A DNA stretch of 64,000 nt from an uncultured Bacilli bacterium. GTDB lineage: Bacteria > Bacillota_I > Bacilli_A > RF39 > UBA660. Both the position numbers and the translations under genes were made by a program. This document shows positions 53,591-61,905 of this stretch, in pieces. The notes beneath the pieces are model-generated. The model was not told the origin of the DNA and searched no databases. It was given only the letters and a program-made list of their open reading frames with translations. The DNA lies in contig CAKPDF010000004.1 in assembly GCA_934148535.1 (NCBI GenBank), forward strand, positions 59,904-123,903, written 5' to 3'. Numbering within the stretch: position 1 is the first letter of the stretch; the number at the start of each line of letters is the position of its first letter.

Positions 53591-54207
53591 TAAATTTATT
53601 TATAGATACATCAGATAAAGATGTATCTATTGGCATTATAAAAGATAATATATTAATAAATAAAGTAACAGAATCTATCCCAAATAGTCATTCAATCTAT
53701 ACAACTTATTTTATTAAAGAATTATTAGACGCATCAAAATTACAACCTAATGATATAGATAGAATACTAGTAGTATCAGGCCCAGGTTCATTTACTGGAA
53801 TAAGAATAGGAGTAACAATTGCTAAAGTATATGCTTACCTATTAAAAAAAGAAATAATAAGTGTTTCATCACTAAAAATTTTAGCTATATCTTCTAAAGA
53901 AAAAAATAATTATTACTTATCATTAATAGATGCTAAACACGATAATTATTATATAGGACTATATAATGAAAACTATGATGAAGTAATAGCAGAAAGTTTT
54001 TCTAATTTAGAAGAAGTAAAATATTTAATAGATAAATATAATCCAACTATTTTAAGTAATAATGATTTATCTATATTAAACTATAATATTAATAAAACTA
54101 TCCTTGATTTACCTAAAATTATAGAATACTACAAAGATAAAAAACCAGAAAATCCTCATCTAGTAAATCCTAACTATTTAAAATTACCACAAGCATTAGA
54201 AAAATGA
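53587..54207 (+). CDS. tsaB: tRNA t6A synthesis protein TsaB
   Basis: 206 aa, inactive homologue of TsaD. FIDTSDKDVSIGI opening and VVSGPGSFTGIRIGVTIAKVYAYLL (about 61-85) are family signatures. Dimerises with TsaD to form the core complex. Its ATG overlaps the tsaE stop by 4 bp. Confidence 0.94.
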   Translation: MINLFIDTSDKDVSIGIIKDNILINKVTESIPNSHSIYTTYFIKELLDASKLQPNDIDRILVVSGPGSFTGIRIGVTIAKVYAYLLKKEIISVSSLKILAISSKEKNNYYLSLIDAKHDNYYIGLYNENYDEVIAESFSNLEEVKYLIDKYNPTILSNNDLSILNYNINKTILDLPKIIEYYKDKKPENPHLVNPNYLKLPQALEK

Positions 54208-54560
54208 TAAGAGAAATAGAATATTTAAGTGACGCTAACCCCTTTGCAAAATATATAGAATACATAATAGATGGTAAAAAAGTAGGATATTTAAAATATT
54301 CACATATCTATGATAGAATAGAAATAGATGATTTATTTGTAAGTATTGATAATAGAAATCAAGGAATAGGTAATAAGTTAATGAGTTATATAGTATGGAA
54401 AGCAATAGATACGCACTCAGTGAATATAACATTAGAAGTAAGAGTAAGTAATACTATAGCAAGAAACCTCTATAAAAAATATGGATTTAGAGAAGTAGCA
54501 TTAAGAAAATCTTATTATGGAGATGAAGACGGAATATTAATGGAAAAACAGGTGATGTAA
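54204..54560 (+). CDS. rimI: ribosomal protein S18 N-acetyltransferase RimI-like (GNAT)
   Basis: 118 aa GNAT fold. Acetyl-CoA site NRNQGIGNKLM (about 51-61), then LEVRVSNTIARNLYKKYGFREV (about 73-94). Somewhat shorter at the N-terminus than typical RimI. Operon position between tsaB and tsaD is the classic one. Overlaps tsaB by 4 bp. Confidence 0.9.
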   Translation: MIREIEYLSDANPFAKYIEYIIDGKKVGYLKYSHIYDRIEIDDLFVSIDNRNQGIGNKLMSYIVWKAIDTHSVNITLEVRVSNTIARNLYKKYGFREVALRKSYYGDEDGILMEKQVM

Positions 54561-55574
54561 ATGAAAGATATATATTGTTTAGCAATAGAATCATCATGCG
54601 ATGAAATGAGTATGAGTATTATAAAAAATGGTGATACTGAAATTAATACAGTAGTATTTTCTCAGATAGATATCCATAAAAAATTTGGTGGAGTAGTACC
54701 AGAAATAGCAAGTAGAAATCATATAGAATGTGTAACAATAGTATTAGATGAATTATTAACAAAATCTAATATGGATTATAATGATATTGACATAATAGGA
54801 GTAACATATGGCCCAGGATTAATAGGAAGTTTATTAGTTGGACTACAAGCTGCTAAAACAATTGCTTTAGTAACAAATAAACCATTAATACCAGTACACC
54901 ATATAGCAGGCCACATATACGCTAATAACTTAGTAAAAAGATTAGAATTTCCCCTAATAGCACTAGTAGTAAGTGGAGGTCATACAGATTTAGTCTATAT
55001 GGATAAAGATTATTCTTTCAAAAGAATTGGTTCTACACTAGATGATGCAGTAGGAGAAGCATACGATAAAGTAGCAAAAGTATTAGGACTAGAATACCCA
55101 GGAGGACCTAAAATAGATAAATTAGCAGCAATTGGTAATGATACATATAATCTACCATATCCATTAGATGATGATAGTTATAACTTTTCTTTCAGTGGAA
55201 TTAAAAGTGCAGTAATAAATCTAGTTCATAATGAAACTCAAAGAAATAATGAAATAGTAAAAGAAAATATGGCTGCATCCTTCCAAAATAGAGTAGTAAC
55301 AGTAATAACTAAAAAAACTAAAAGGGCCTTAGAAGAATATAAAGTTAAACACCTAGTAATGGCAGGAGGAGTTGCCGCTAACAGTGGATTAAGAAAAAGT
55401 ATAGAAAATATGTGTAATGATTTAAACGTATCATTCTCTACACCACCAATTAAATATTGCACCGATAATGGTGCAATGATTGGTGCAGCCGCATATTATG
55501 CTTATAAAGCAGGAATTATTGCAGATTTAAAACTAAATGCTAAAGCAACAGATAGTTTATATGAAATTAAATAA
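54561..55574 (+). CDS. tsaD: tRNA N6-adenosine threonylcarbamoyltransferase TsaD
   Basis: 337 aa, catalytic subunit. AIESSCDEMSMSI opening, GVVPEIASRNH (about 43), YGPGLIGSLLVG (about 85), metal ligands VHHIAGH (about 112-118), VSGGHTDLV (about 135), and MAGGVAANSGLR (about 273). Starts directly after the rimI stop with CAGGTGATG as the ribosome site. The 123 bp after it are A-rich and hold only the tRNA-Asn promoter. Confidence 0.97.
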   Translation: MKDIYCLAIESSCDEMSMSIIKNGDTEINTVVFSQIDIHKKFGGVVPEIASRNHIECVTIVLDELLTKSNMDYNDIDIIGVTYGPGLIGSLLVGLQAAKTIALVTNKPLIPVHHIAGHIYANNLVKRLEFPLIALVVSGGHTDLVYMDKDYSFKRIGSTLDDAVGEAYDKVAKVLGLEYPGGPKIDKLAAIGNDTYNLPYPLDDDSYNFSFSGIKSAVINLVHNETQRNNEIVKENMAASFQNRVVTVITKKTKRALEEYKVKHLVMAGGVAANSGLRKSIENMCNDLNVSFSTPPIKYCTDNGAMIGAAAYYAYKAGIIADLKLNAKATDSLYEIK

Positions 55575-55649
55575 AAAAGTATAAAATTCCTAAAAAGTCA
55601 TAAAATAATAAAAAAGTTAATAAAAATATAAAAAAAATAAAAAAACCCC

Positions 55650-55678
55650 TTGATTTCTTAATAAAATTATTATATAAT
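55650..55678 (+). promoter_or_regulatory. promoter of tRNA-Asn
   Basis: TTGATT (55650-55655), 17 bp, TATAAT (55673-55678). Confidence 0.82.
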
Positions 55679-55698
55679 TAAGAAGTCATTGAGGAAAT

Positions 55699-55774
55699 GC
55701 CTGATTAGCTCAGTCGGTAGAGCGGTTGGCTGTTAACCAATAGGTCGTAGGTTCGAGTCCTACATCAGGCGCCA
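55699..55774 (+). tRNA. tRNA-Asn (GTT)
   Basis: Plus strand. Acceptor GCCTGAT/ATCAGGC, discriminator G, anticodon loop CTGTTAA, T-loop GTTCGAGTC, encoded CCA. Confidence 0.95.
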
Positions 55775-55785
55775 TTATGATATCA

Positions 55786-55811
55786 AACCCCTTAAATTTA
55801 AGGGGATTTTT
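55786..55811 (+). terminator. terminator of tRNA-Asn
   Basis: Perfect palindrome CCCCTTAAATTTAAGGGG (55788-55805) followed by ATTTTT. Confidence 0.82.
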
Positions 55812-55836
55812 AATGCCTAAAGAAAGGAGGTTTATT

Positions 55837-56265
55837 ATGGAACAAAGAAAATATCAAAATAGTATTGAATTAATAGATTTATATAAAGTAGTAACATACA
55901 TAATAAAAAATGATAAAAATAAAAGTAAAAGATGGACCTATTATTATAAAGACTTAAGAATAAAAATATTAAATTATATGAATAATTCAAATGATGAATA
56001 TACAATAAATGTTATAAATAGTTATTTAGAACAAGGAATAATAATAAATCTACTTTCAAAATTAATTTCTAGAAAAGATAAATTCTACTTAGATAGTTAC
56101 CTAAGAACTTGTAGTGAAGATACCGAAGAATTTACTCATAACCTAAAAATAGATGAACCACTTCAAGAAACAGACATACCAGATTTATATCTATACTATG
56201 TATCTAAGTATAATAAAAAGAATATAATAACTAAACCAAAAGTAAGAGCAAGAGTTTTAAACTAA
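55837..56265 (+). CDS. hypothetical helical protein
   Basis: 142 aa, basic, mostly helical (NSIELIDLYKVVTYIIKNDKNKSKRWTYYYKDLRIKIL), no membrane segment, no family recognised. ATG 55837 follows AAAGGAGG; the frame is open back to 55777, but that start would lie inside the tRNA-Asn terminator region, so it is rejected. Confidence 0.65.
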   Translation: MEQRKYQNSIELIDLYKVVTYIIKNDKNKSKRWTYYYKDLRIKILNYMNNSNDEYTINVINSYLEQGIIINLLSKLISRKDKFYLDSYLRTCSEDTEEFTHNLKIDEPLQETDIPDLYLYYVSKYNKKNIITKPKVRARVLN

Positions 56266-56323
56266 CAATTGCTTTTTTTTAATACATTTGCTATAATTTA
56301 TATAGAAAGTAGAGGGGAAACAA

Positions 56324-56827
56324 ATGAAAAAAGAAATACAAAAAGAAACTAAAAAAACAAGCAAAAAGAAAATAATTATAATAGGATTAATATCAGCATT
56401 AGCATTATTAATAATAACAATAGCAATAGTATTAACCACAATAAATAATGATAAAAAACAAGATGATAATAAAAAAGATAATGTTATAGAAAATAAACAA
56501 GAAGGAGTAATAGGAGATAAAGAAGTAGAAGGACTTAAATTAACTAAAACATCATTAATTTATAAAGATGGCAAATCTACTCTTATAACAACCGTTACAA
56601 ATAATAATGATGAACCATACTATTTAGAAGAATTTCACATAATAGTGAAAGATAAAAATGAAAACGATATAATTAATTATCAAGACGAAGAAGGAAATAC
56701 AGTAAATTACTTAGTAGGATATGCCGGAGTAGAAATACAGCCAAATGAAAGTGTTCCAATAGAAACCGCAATTGACTTTGATATCTCATCAGCAGCCTAC
56801 ACAGTATCTTACGAAATAGTAAAATAG
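56324..56827 (+). CDS. membrane-anchored protein with FxLYD-like domain
   Basis: 167 aa. Basic N-terminus (KKEIQKETKKTSKKK), one membrane segment (about 18-40), a polar linker, and a beta-sandwich-like domain (KLTKTSLIYKDGKSTLITTVTNNNDEPYYLEEFHIIVKDKNENDI...QPNESVPIETAIDFDIS) like the FxLYD extracellular domain. Probably outside the membrane; function unknown. GAGGGGAAAC precedes the ATG. Confidence 0.7.
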   Translation: MKKEIQKETKKTSKKKIIIIGLISALALLIITIAIVLTTINNDKKQDDNKKDNVIENKQEGVIGDKEVEGLKLTKTSLIYKDGKSTLITTVTNNNDEPYYLEEFHIIVKDKNENDIINYQDEEGNTVNYLVGYAGVEIQPNESVPIETAIDFDISSAAYTVSYEIVK

Positions 56828-56850
56828 CGACCAATAAATCGCTATTTTAT
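56821..56850. terminator. bidirectional terminator
   Basis: AAAATAGCGA / TCGCTATTTT, 10-bp stem, 8-nt loop. A and T flanks let it end both the FxLYD gene and the minus-strand cspA unit. Confidence 0.82.
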
Positions 56851-57026
56851 TTTAAACAATTACCATATCTCTTTTCAAAATCTAAGGTGATAAAGTTCTG
56901 CTCCTGACTTAAATTTTGTAGTTTTTTCTCAAATACAGTTGAAATTGGGTGTTCTCCATTTTCTTTTTTTATATCATGAATTTTAAAACGATATTTCTTT
57001 AAAAAATCATCATAATTAGTAACCAT
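56847..57026 (-). CDS. 59-aa protein downstream of the cold-shock gene
   Basis: Open frame MVTNYDDFLKKYRFKIHD...ending ...FEKRYGNCLK, 6 bp after the cspA stop and ending at the shared terminator. Composition is soluble and helical. No strong ribosome site, so coupling to cspA would be needed. No family recognised. Confidence 0.4.
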   Translation of the reverse strand: MVTNYDDFLKKYRFKIHDIKKENGEHPISTVFEKKLQNLSQEQNFITLDFEKRYGNCLK

Positions 57027-57031
57027 AAAAA

Positions 57032-57235
57032 TTACTTTACAATTGCCTTAACATCATGAGCTTGGTAACCTTTATTAGTACTAATTAAATTAAAAGAAAC
57101 TTCTTGACCTTCAGATAAAGTTTTATATCCATCTGCTTTTATAGCAGAATAATGAACAAAAATATCTTCTCCTCCTTCAAATTCAATAAATCCAAAACCC
57201 TTGGTATTATTAAACCATTTAACTCTACTTTTCAT
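57032..57235 (-). CDS. cspA: cold-shock protein
   Basis: 67 aa OB-fold RNA chaperone. WFNNTKGFGFIEF (RNP1, about 6-18) and EDIFVHYSAI (RNP2, about 23-32) bind nucleic acid. TAGGAGGAGAG precedes the ATG. The leader of about 110 nt contains a CTTAAT / ATTAAG repeat near 57308-57325, possibly part of temperature control (weak). Confidence 0.95.
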   Translation of the reverse strand: MKSRVKWFNNTKGFGFIEFEGGEDIFVHYSAIKADGYKTLSEGQEVSFNLISTNKGYQAHDVKAIVK

Positions 57236-57348
57236 AATTCTCTCCTCCTATAAATAATACATCTATATTATCCCATAAATAATCAGTAAAAACTTGTAAA
57301 CTTAATGGAATATTAAGAGAAAAAGACTGCCAAAAAACTGTAATTAAA

Positions 57349-57606
57349 TTATTTAAATAAATCCTTGCTATTTTTCTTCCTAGGTGGCAATATTTTAGAA
57401 TATCTTTGAGTAGCATCGTATAACTTTTTTAAACGAGAAATCTCTTTATTTACTTGATCAATACTTAAATTCAATTCTTCTGCTTGCTTTGCAATTGAAT
57501 ATCCCTTAGCCCTAGTTCTTATAATATATTCTTGTCGTTCATTTAAATTGCCTTCCTCTATAAAAGTCTCTATAATTGTTTTAGTCCACAGTATTTGCTT
57601 TGTCAT
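57349..57606 (-). CDS. small helix-turn-helix protein (sigma region 4/LuxR-like)
   Basis: 85 aa. LNERQEYIIRTRAKGYSIAKQAEELNLSIDQVNKEISRLKKLYD (about 22-65) reads as a region-4/LuxR-type DNA-binding helix-turn-helix without other domains. Probably a small regulator. ATG 57606 follows AGAGGATGG; the ATG at 57615 is inside that site. The gap to tRNA-Trp (57607-57886) shows no gene. Confidence 0.7.
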   Translation of the reverse strand: MTKQILWTKTIIETFIEEGNLNERQEYIIRTRAKGYSIAKQAEELNLSIDQVNKEISRLKKLYDATQRYSKILPPRKKNSKDLFK

Positions 57607-57886
57607 TAAAACCATCCTCTACATATTAATGAGCAATAAACATAATCTTTCTCTCTACAACAAAAATATTATCAAAAAAGTGTACAATATATACATGTTA
57701 AAGCATATTATATATAAATTATACTTTTTATGTAAAAAAAAGAAACAAAATGTTAATAATATAACTTATAGGTTACTATTTTGGGTACAATACATAAATA
57801 TTTATTTGTAAATATTAAATAGATATAATTAATGAAACAATATAGTTTTGTTGATAACTTTAATGTATCCATATTAATTATCAATA

Positions 57887-57923
57887 GAAAAAACGACCTT
57901 TCCATATACTCAGAAAAAGGTCG
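57887..57923 (-). terminator. terminator of tRNA-Trp
   Basis: CGACCTTT / AAAGGTCG (57894-57901, 57916-57923); on the minus strand followed by T6C. Confidence 0.8.
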
Positions 57924-57938
57924 ATACAATCCTAAAAA

Positions 57939-58014
57939 TGGCAGGAGTGGTAGGATTTGAACCCACGACATTTGGTTTTGGAGACCAACGCTCTACCAAC
58001 TGAACTACACTCCT
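57939..58014 (-). tRNA. tRNA-Trp (CCA)
   Basis: Minus strand. Acceptor AGGAGTG/CACTCCT, discriminator G, anticodon loop CTCCAAA, encoded CCA. The CCA anticodon reads UGG only, in line with UGA as stop. Confidence 0.95.
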
Positions 58015-58128
58015 ATAAGTTCTCACAAAAATAAGAACATATTTAATTTATCATAAAATTTAATATTTTTCAACTATTTTACTAATTTTTTTCAAAAATT
58101 GACATATATTACACTAAAGGTGAGTTAA

Positions 58129-58554
58129 ATGATTGTCAAATATACAGATAAAGAATTAGAACTTCTAGCAAGATTAATGAGAGCAGAAGCAACAGGAGAA
58201 GGTAACCTTGGAATGCTAATGGTAGGTAATGTTGGAATAAATAGAGTCTTAGCAAATTGCCTAACATTTAAAAATATAACCACTATAAGTAAAATGATCT
58301 TTCAGTCTCCAGGAGGATTTTCTGGATCTTCTTCACCATTATTTTATGGTAATCCTACTGAACTAGAAAAATCATTAGCAAGAAGAGTAATAAGAGGAGA
58401 ATATTATTATCCTGCCACTAACGCTCTATGGTTTTATGCCCCTTCAAATAATGAACCCTGCAAGCAAACCTGGTGGGATCAAAAACTATCAGGAAGATAT
58501 AAAAATCATTGCTTTTATGTCCCAGATCCAGGAGTATGTGATGAAATACATTAG
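58129..58554 (+). CDS. cwlJ: spore cortex-type cell wall hydrolase, CwlJ/SleB family
   Basis: 141 aa, a single Hydrolase_2 domain with no signal peptide, as in CwlJ (142 aa in Bacillus). LLARLMRAEATGEGNLGMLMVGNVGINRVLANC (about 11-43) carries the catalytic Glu; LARRVIRGEYYYPA (about 84-97) and WWDQKLSGRYKNHCFYVP (about 114-131) complete the pattern. CwlJ degrades spore cortex at germination. gerQ, its usual partner, is not next to it. AAAGGTGAGT precedes the ATG. Confidence 0.9.
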   Translation: MIVKYTDKELELLARLMRAEATGEGNLGMLMVGNVGINRVLANCLTFKNITTISKMIFQSPGGFSGSSSPLFYGNPTELEKSLARRVIRGEYYYPATNALWFYAPSNNEPCKQTWWDQKLSGRYKNHCFYVPDPGVCDEIH

Positions 58555-58586
58555 GTAGCATTTATTTGCTATCTTTTTTATATATT

Positions 58587-58597
58587 TATGATATAAT
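58587..58597 (+). promoter_or_regulatory. extended -10 of the 58.6-60.5 kb operon
   Basis: TATGATATAAT, 24 nt before the first start codon; no clear -35. Confidence 0.55.
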
Positions 58598-58620
58598 AAA
58601 GAAAAGTAGGCGAGCTTATT

Positions 58621-59226
58621 ATGAAAAGAAGAGAACTATTATTAATAATTATACTAATAATCGGCATTTTATCAACAATAACTCTAATATCTAGTAATAC
58701 CAAAGCTCTACCAGTATCATCAGAAATAGACTTCACAAAGAAAATAACATACTATGAAGATGAAAATTTATTAGTTCAAAATATAAAAGAATTTATATCA
58801 CAAAATGATGATATCCTAATAGCGTTATCATCATATGAAGATGGTGAGATCTTGTCTGATAATTATGATTATATGACAAATATAGCAATAAACTATATAT
58901 TAGATAATAAAGATAATTATCAAGATAAAATAGAAGATAATATGATAGATATAAAATATATTTATGAAATAACTTATAATTTCTTTGGTAAAAAGAATTA
59001 TTATATAAAAGATCAAATAGATAATAAAATACCATTAATAAAAATAGATAAAAGATTTAAAATGAATCTAGATAGTATTAAAATTAAAATAATAAAAAAT
59101 AGCAGTATAGAAGCATATACAAAATATATATTAGGTAAAGAAACTATGAATTATAAATATATATTTAAAATAGAAAATAATGGAATATATCTAGAAAATA
59201 TTGAGGTAGATTATGAAGAAAATTAA
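58621..59226 (+). CDS. membrane-anchored protein, unknown (operon gene 1)
   Basis: 201 aa with one N-terminal anchor or signal (about 5-28, ends SSNTKALP) and an outer domain rich in Asp/Asn/Tyr/Ile. No family recognised. The next gene starts 14 bp before its stop. The TAGGCGAG before the ATG is a fair ribosome site. Context suggests a partner of the peptidase that follows. Confidence 0.65.
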   Translation: MKRRELLLIIILIIGILSTITLISSNTKALPVSSEIDFTKKITYYEDENLLVQNIKEFISQNDDILIALSSYEDGEILSDNYDYMTNIAINYILDNKDNYQDKIEDNMIDIKYIYEITYNFFGKKNYYIKDQIDNKIPLIKIDKRFKMNLDSIKIKIIKNSSIEAYTKYILGKETMNYKYIFKIENNGIYLENIEVDYEEN

Positions 59227-60172
59227 AATAATTATAATAATATTATTACAAATCTTTATAGCGTTAATAGAGTATAATCTTTATCAAAATATCACTAATT
59301 ACAAAGTAGAAAAAGAGAATAACAAAGTCTTAAAACAAGAAGCAAAAGAATATAAAAATACAGAATCAAATTATAAACAAACAGAAGAAAAAATAAAATC
59401 AGTATTTAATGAAACAGATGTAAATAAACTAAAAGAAAATGTAAAAAATGAAGAACAAGAAAATACAACCTTAAAAGAAACAATTTTTTCTAAAGAAGAA
59501 ATAAAATTAAATTTAGAAACTGAAAATAATACCCTAAATAATCAGCATAAAGTATTGTTAAAAAAGAAAGAAGAAGAAAAAAAGAAAAATACATATCAAA
59601 TACCAAATGTAATAAGATTTAATCAATATCCTAATTATCCTACTGGATGTGAAAGCATATCATTATATATATTATTAAAATATTATAATATTGATGTTGA
59701 AGTAGATGATATTATAAATAATTTAGATAAAGGAGATTTACCATATCAAGAAGAAAATATATTATATGGAGGTAATCCAGAAATAGAATTTATAGGTGAT
59801 CCTAAAACTGAAGCAGGATATGGAACCTATGAATTATCAATTGCAAAAGTTGCTAATATGTATAAAGCAGGAATAATAAATTCTACTGGAGAATCATTAG
59901 ATAACCTATTAAAAATAGTAAAACAAAATAAACCAGTAATAGTATGGACATCTATGTATTTAGCACTACCATATATTTCTAATTCTTGGATATATAAGAA
60001 AACAGGAGAAACTATATCTTGGAAAGCAAATGAACATGCTGTAGTTTTAATTGGATATACAGATAAATCAGTAATAATATCAGATCCTATAGGAGGTACA
60101 ATAAAGTATCAAGATAAAAATACTTTTGAAAATAGATATAATTACTATGGTAAAAGAAGTCTACATTATTAA
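59213..60172 (+). CDS. C39-family cysteine peptidase, membrane-anchored
   Basis: 319 aa. N-terminal anchor (about 4-22), a coiled-coil stalk (about 30-125), then a Peptidase_C39_2 domain: catalytic Cys in YPTGCESISLY (about 142-152), His in NEHAVVLIGY (about 276-285) and Asp in IISDPIGG (about 291-298). Acts outside the membrane on an unknown protein or peptide substrate. The stalk links it to the small coiled-coil protein encoded next. GAGGTAGATT precedes the ATG. Confidence 0.85.
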   Translation: MKKIKIIIIILLQIFIALIEYNLYQNITNYKVEKENNKVLKQEAKEYKNTESNYKQTEEKIKSVFNETDVNKLKENVKNEEQENTTLKETIFSKEEIKLNLETENNTLNNQHKVLLKKKEEEKKKNTYQIPNVIRFNQYPNYPTGCESISLYILLKYYNIDVEVDDIINNLDKGDLPYQEENILYGGNPEIEFIGDPKTEAGYGTYELSIAKVANMYKAGIINSTGESLDNLLKIVKQNKPVIVWTSMYLALPYISNSWIYKKTGETISWKANEHAVVLIGYTDKSVIISDPIGGTIKYQDKNTFENRYNYYGKRSLHY

Positions 60173-60181
60173 GGAGGAAAC

Positions 60182-60496
60182 ATGAAAAAAATATTAAATA
60201 TAATATTAACTATTTTAGTATCTTTATTGATAATAATATCAAGCACTATTAGTATTATATATTATAATAAAACAAAAGATCTAAAAAATAATAATAGTAA
60301 ATTAGCAGAGAAAATAAATTATTATAAAGAATTAGAAAAATTAAATAAAGAATATGAAATATTATTAGATAATAAAAGTTTATTAGGAAGTACTAAAGAA
60401 CAATTACAGAAAAAATTAAATAATCTAGAACAAGATATAGAAAAATTAGAAGTAAATAATAACTACTTAAGAAAAGAAATATCAAAATTAAATTAA
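60182..60496 (+). CDS. small membrane-anchored coiled-coil protein (operon gene 3)
   Basis: 104 aa: one membrane helix (about 4-28), then a coiled coil to the end (YYKELEKLNKEYEILLDNKSLLGSTKEQLQKKL...). Nine bp after the peptidase gene with AAGGAGG before the ATG. It could pair with the stalk of the C39 peptidase, or resemble cell-division proteins of the DivIC/FtsL shape, but no specific motif supports that. Confidence 0.7.
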   Translation: MKKILNIILTILVSLLIIISSTISIIYYNKTKDLKNNNSKLAEKINYYKELEKLNKEYEILLDNKSLLGSTKEQLQKKLNNLEQDIEKLEVNNNYLRKEISKLN

Positions 60497-60595
60497 TTAT
60501 TAATTTGATATAGTAAATTTAAAATGTATTTGTTATAATGTAATAAATGCAGTTATATTAAATTATTGTATTATATTTAAGAAAAAAGTGGTAGT

Positions 60596-60799
60596 ATGGA
60601 ATTAAAGGAATGCTTAGAGAAAGCAAAAACAATTTCGAAGAAATTAAATTCATTAAAGAAACAAATGCCAAGTTGGCGATTAAACGGATTTAAACCATGT
60701 GAGTTAAGTAATCAAATACAAACTAAAGTTAAAATAAGTAGAAATGATTTATGTCCATGTGGATCAGGACTTAAATATAAGAAGTGTTGTGGAAAATAA
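60596..60799 (+). CDS. small SEC-C metal-binding protein
   Basis: 67 aa. The C-terminal RNDLCPCGSGLKYKKCCGK (about 48-66) is the zinc-binding SEC-C motif found at the end of SecA, here on a small free-standing helical protein. Role unknown. Stand-alone gene with its own terminator; AAAAGTGG is a weak site. Confidence 0.85.
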   Translation: MELKECLEKAKTISKKLNSLKKQMPSWRLNGFKPCELSNQIQTKVKISRNDLCPCGSGLKYKKCCGK

Positions 60800-60814
60800 A
60801 AATAAAGTAAAATG

Positions 60815-60839
60815 CTAAGATTTGATATCTTAGTTTTTT
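60815..60839 (+). terminator. terminator of the SEC-C gene
   Basis: CTAAGAT / ATCTTAG, then T6. Confidence 0.82.
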
Positions 60840-60856
60840 AATATTTATTAATATGT

Positions 60857-60959
60857 CACTATAAGCCTTACTGTGTAAGTCTTATTAGTGTTGTTATTAG
60901 CCTAGGTCTAATAACAATATGTCTATTGCATGTATTATATATAAGTCATAGTTATATAT
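60857..60959. other. three successive stem-loops in non-coding DNA
   Basis: Hairpin 1 (60857-60890): CACTATAAGCCTTAC against GTAAGTCTTATTAGTG with one bulge and one mismatch. Hairpin 2 (60891-60917): perfect TTGTTATTAG / CTAATAACAA. Hairpin 3 (60937-60959): perfect ATATATAA / TTATATAT. They lie between a terminator and the abiE promoter and contain no gene. Confidence 0.75.
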
Positions 60960-61005
60960 CAAGATATTATTTAGTATAAAGAAGTAATTTATTAATTAAA
61001 TAGTA

Positions 61006-61034
61006 TTGACAATTAAACTGAAAAATGATATAAT
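61006..61034 (+). promoter_or_regulatory. consensus promoter of the AbiE operon
   Basis: TTGACA (61006-61011), 17 bp, TATAAT (61029-61034), with TGA before the -10. Confidence 0.9.
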
Positions 61035-61040
61035 TTCAGT
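61017..61040 (+). promoter_or_regulatory. inverted-repeat operator over the -10 of the AbiE promoter
   Basis: ACTGAAA (61017-61023) / TTTCAGT (61034-61040) brackets the -10 box. AbiE antitoxins are known to repress their operon by binding inverted repeats at the promoter, so this is the likely site. Confidence 0.65.
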
Positions 61041-61065
61041 GTGAATGTCAAAAGAGGAGATAATT

Positions 61066-61905
61066 ATGAATAAAGACGAAGAGATAAATATAAATTATAA
61101 AATTGACAATGATATTCTTACAAAATATGTAAAAGCAATTAATTCAATAGATAAACCAATGAATCAAATAAGAAAACAGCTAAATCATATGACAAAACAA
61201 AAGCAGAAAATAAGTAAGTCTTTTAAAAACACTAATGAACAAATAAAGAATATTAAAACTATGTCAGATACAATTAAAAATATTTCAGCAAAATTTCCAA
61301 ATGAGCAAGGTAAAATATTTACTGATGTTATAAAACAAATAATGAGTACTAATAATGGTATGCTTTCTACAAGAATGATTGAACCACTTAATATAAGTAG
61401 GCAATATATATCAATTATGGAGAAGAATAATGAAATTGAAAAGATATCGAGAGGTATATACCTTTCACCAACTACCTTTGAAGATAGCTATTTTCTCTTT
61501 CAACAAAAATATAAAAAAGCAATTTTTTCACATATGAATGCCCTATATTTTTATGGCATGACAGAAGAATTTCCATACAATTATACAGTGACTGTTCCAC
61601 AAAGGTATCATGTTAATATGGTAAACGAGAAATGTAATGTATTCTATGTATCAGATGACATATATGAACTTGGACTAACTGAAGTTCTAACACCAAATGG
61701 AAATAAAGTAAAAGCCTATGATAAAGAAAGATGTATTTGTGATATTATTAGATCAACAGGAAGAATGGATTCTGAGCAAGTAAAAAAGACTATTAAACAA
61801 TATGCTAAAAGTAAAGATAAGAATATTGCTAAACTATCCAATTATGCAAAAGAGATGGGTATAAGTGAAAAAGTGATAGAAATGGTAGGTGTATATTATG
61901 AATAA
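61066..61905 (+). CDS. abiEi: AbiEi-type antitoxin / transcriptional repressor
   Basis: 279 aa. The AbiEi pattern starts near 105: NGMLSTRMIEPLNISRQYISIMEKNNEIEKISRGIYLSPTTF (winged helix), then ALYFYGMTEEFPYNYTVTVP and KVKAYDKERCICDIIRS. An N-terminal coiled-coil extension of about 100 residues is longer than in typical AbiEi. In type IV toxin-antitoxin systems it represses the operon and counters the toxin. ATG 61066 follows AGAGGAG; the ATG at 61045 precedes the site. Confidence 0.85.
   Translation: MNKDEEININYKIDNDILTKYVKAINSIDKPMNQIRKQLNHMTKQKQKISKSFKNTNEQIKNIKTMSDTIKNISAKFPNEQGKIFTDVIKQIMSTNNGMLSTRMIEPLNISRQYISIMEKNNEIEKISRGIYLSPTTFEDSYFLFQQKYKKAIFSHMNALYFYGMTEEFPYNYTVTVPQRYHVNMVNEKCNVFYVSDDIYELGLTEVLTPNGNKVKAYDKERCICDIIRSTGRMDSEQVKKTIKQYAKSKDKNIAKLSNYAKEMGISEKVIEMVGVYYE

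Noticed and set aside
57548..57811. Plus-strand 87-codon frame opposite the small HTH gene
   Set aside because: No ribosome site, low-complexity composition, and the minus strand has a credible HTH gene there.
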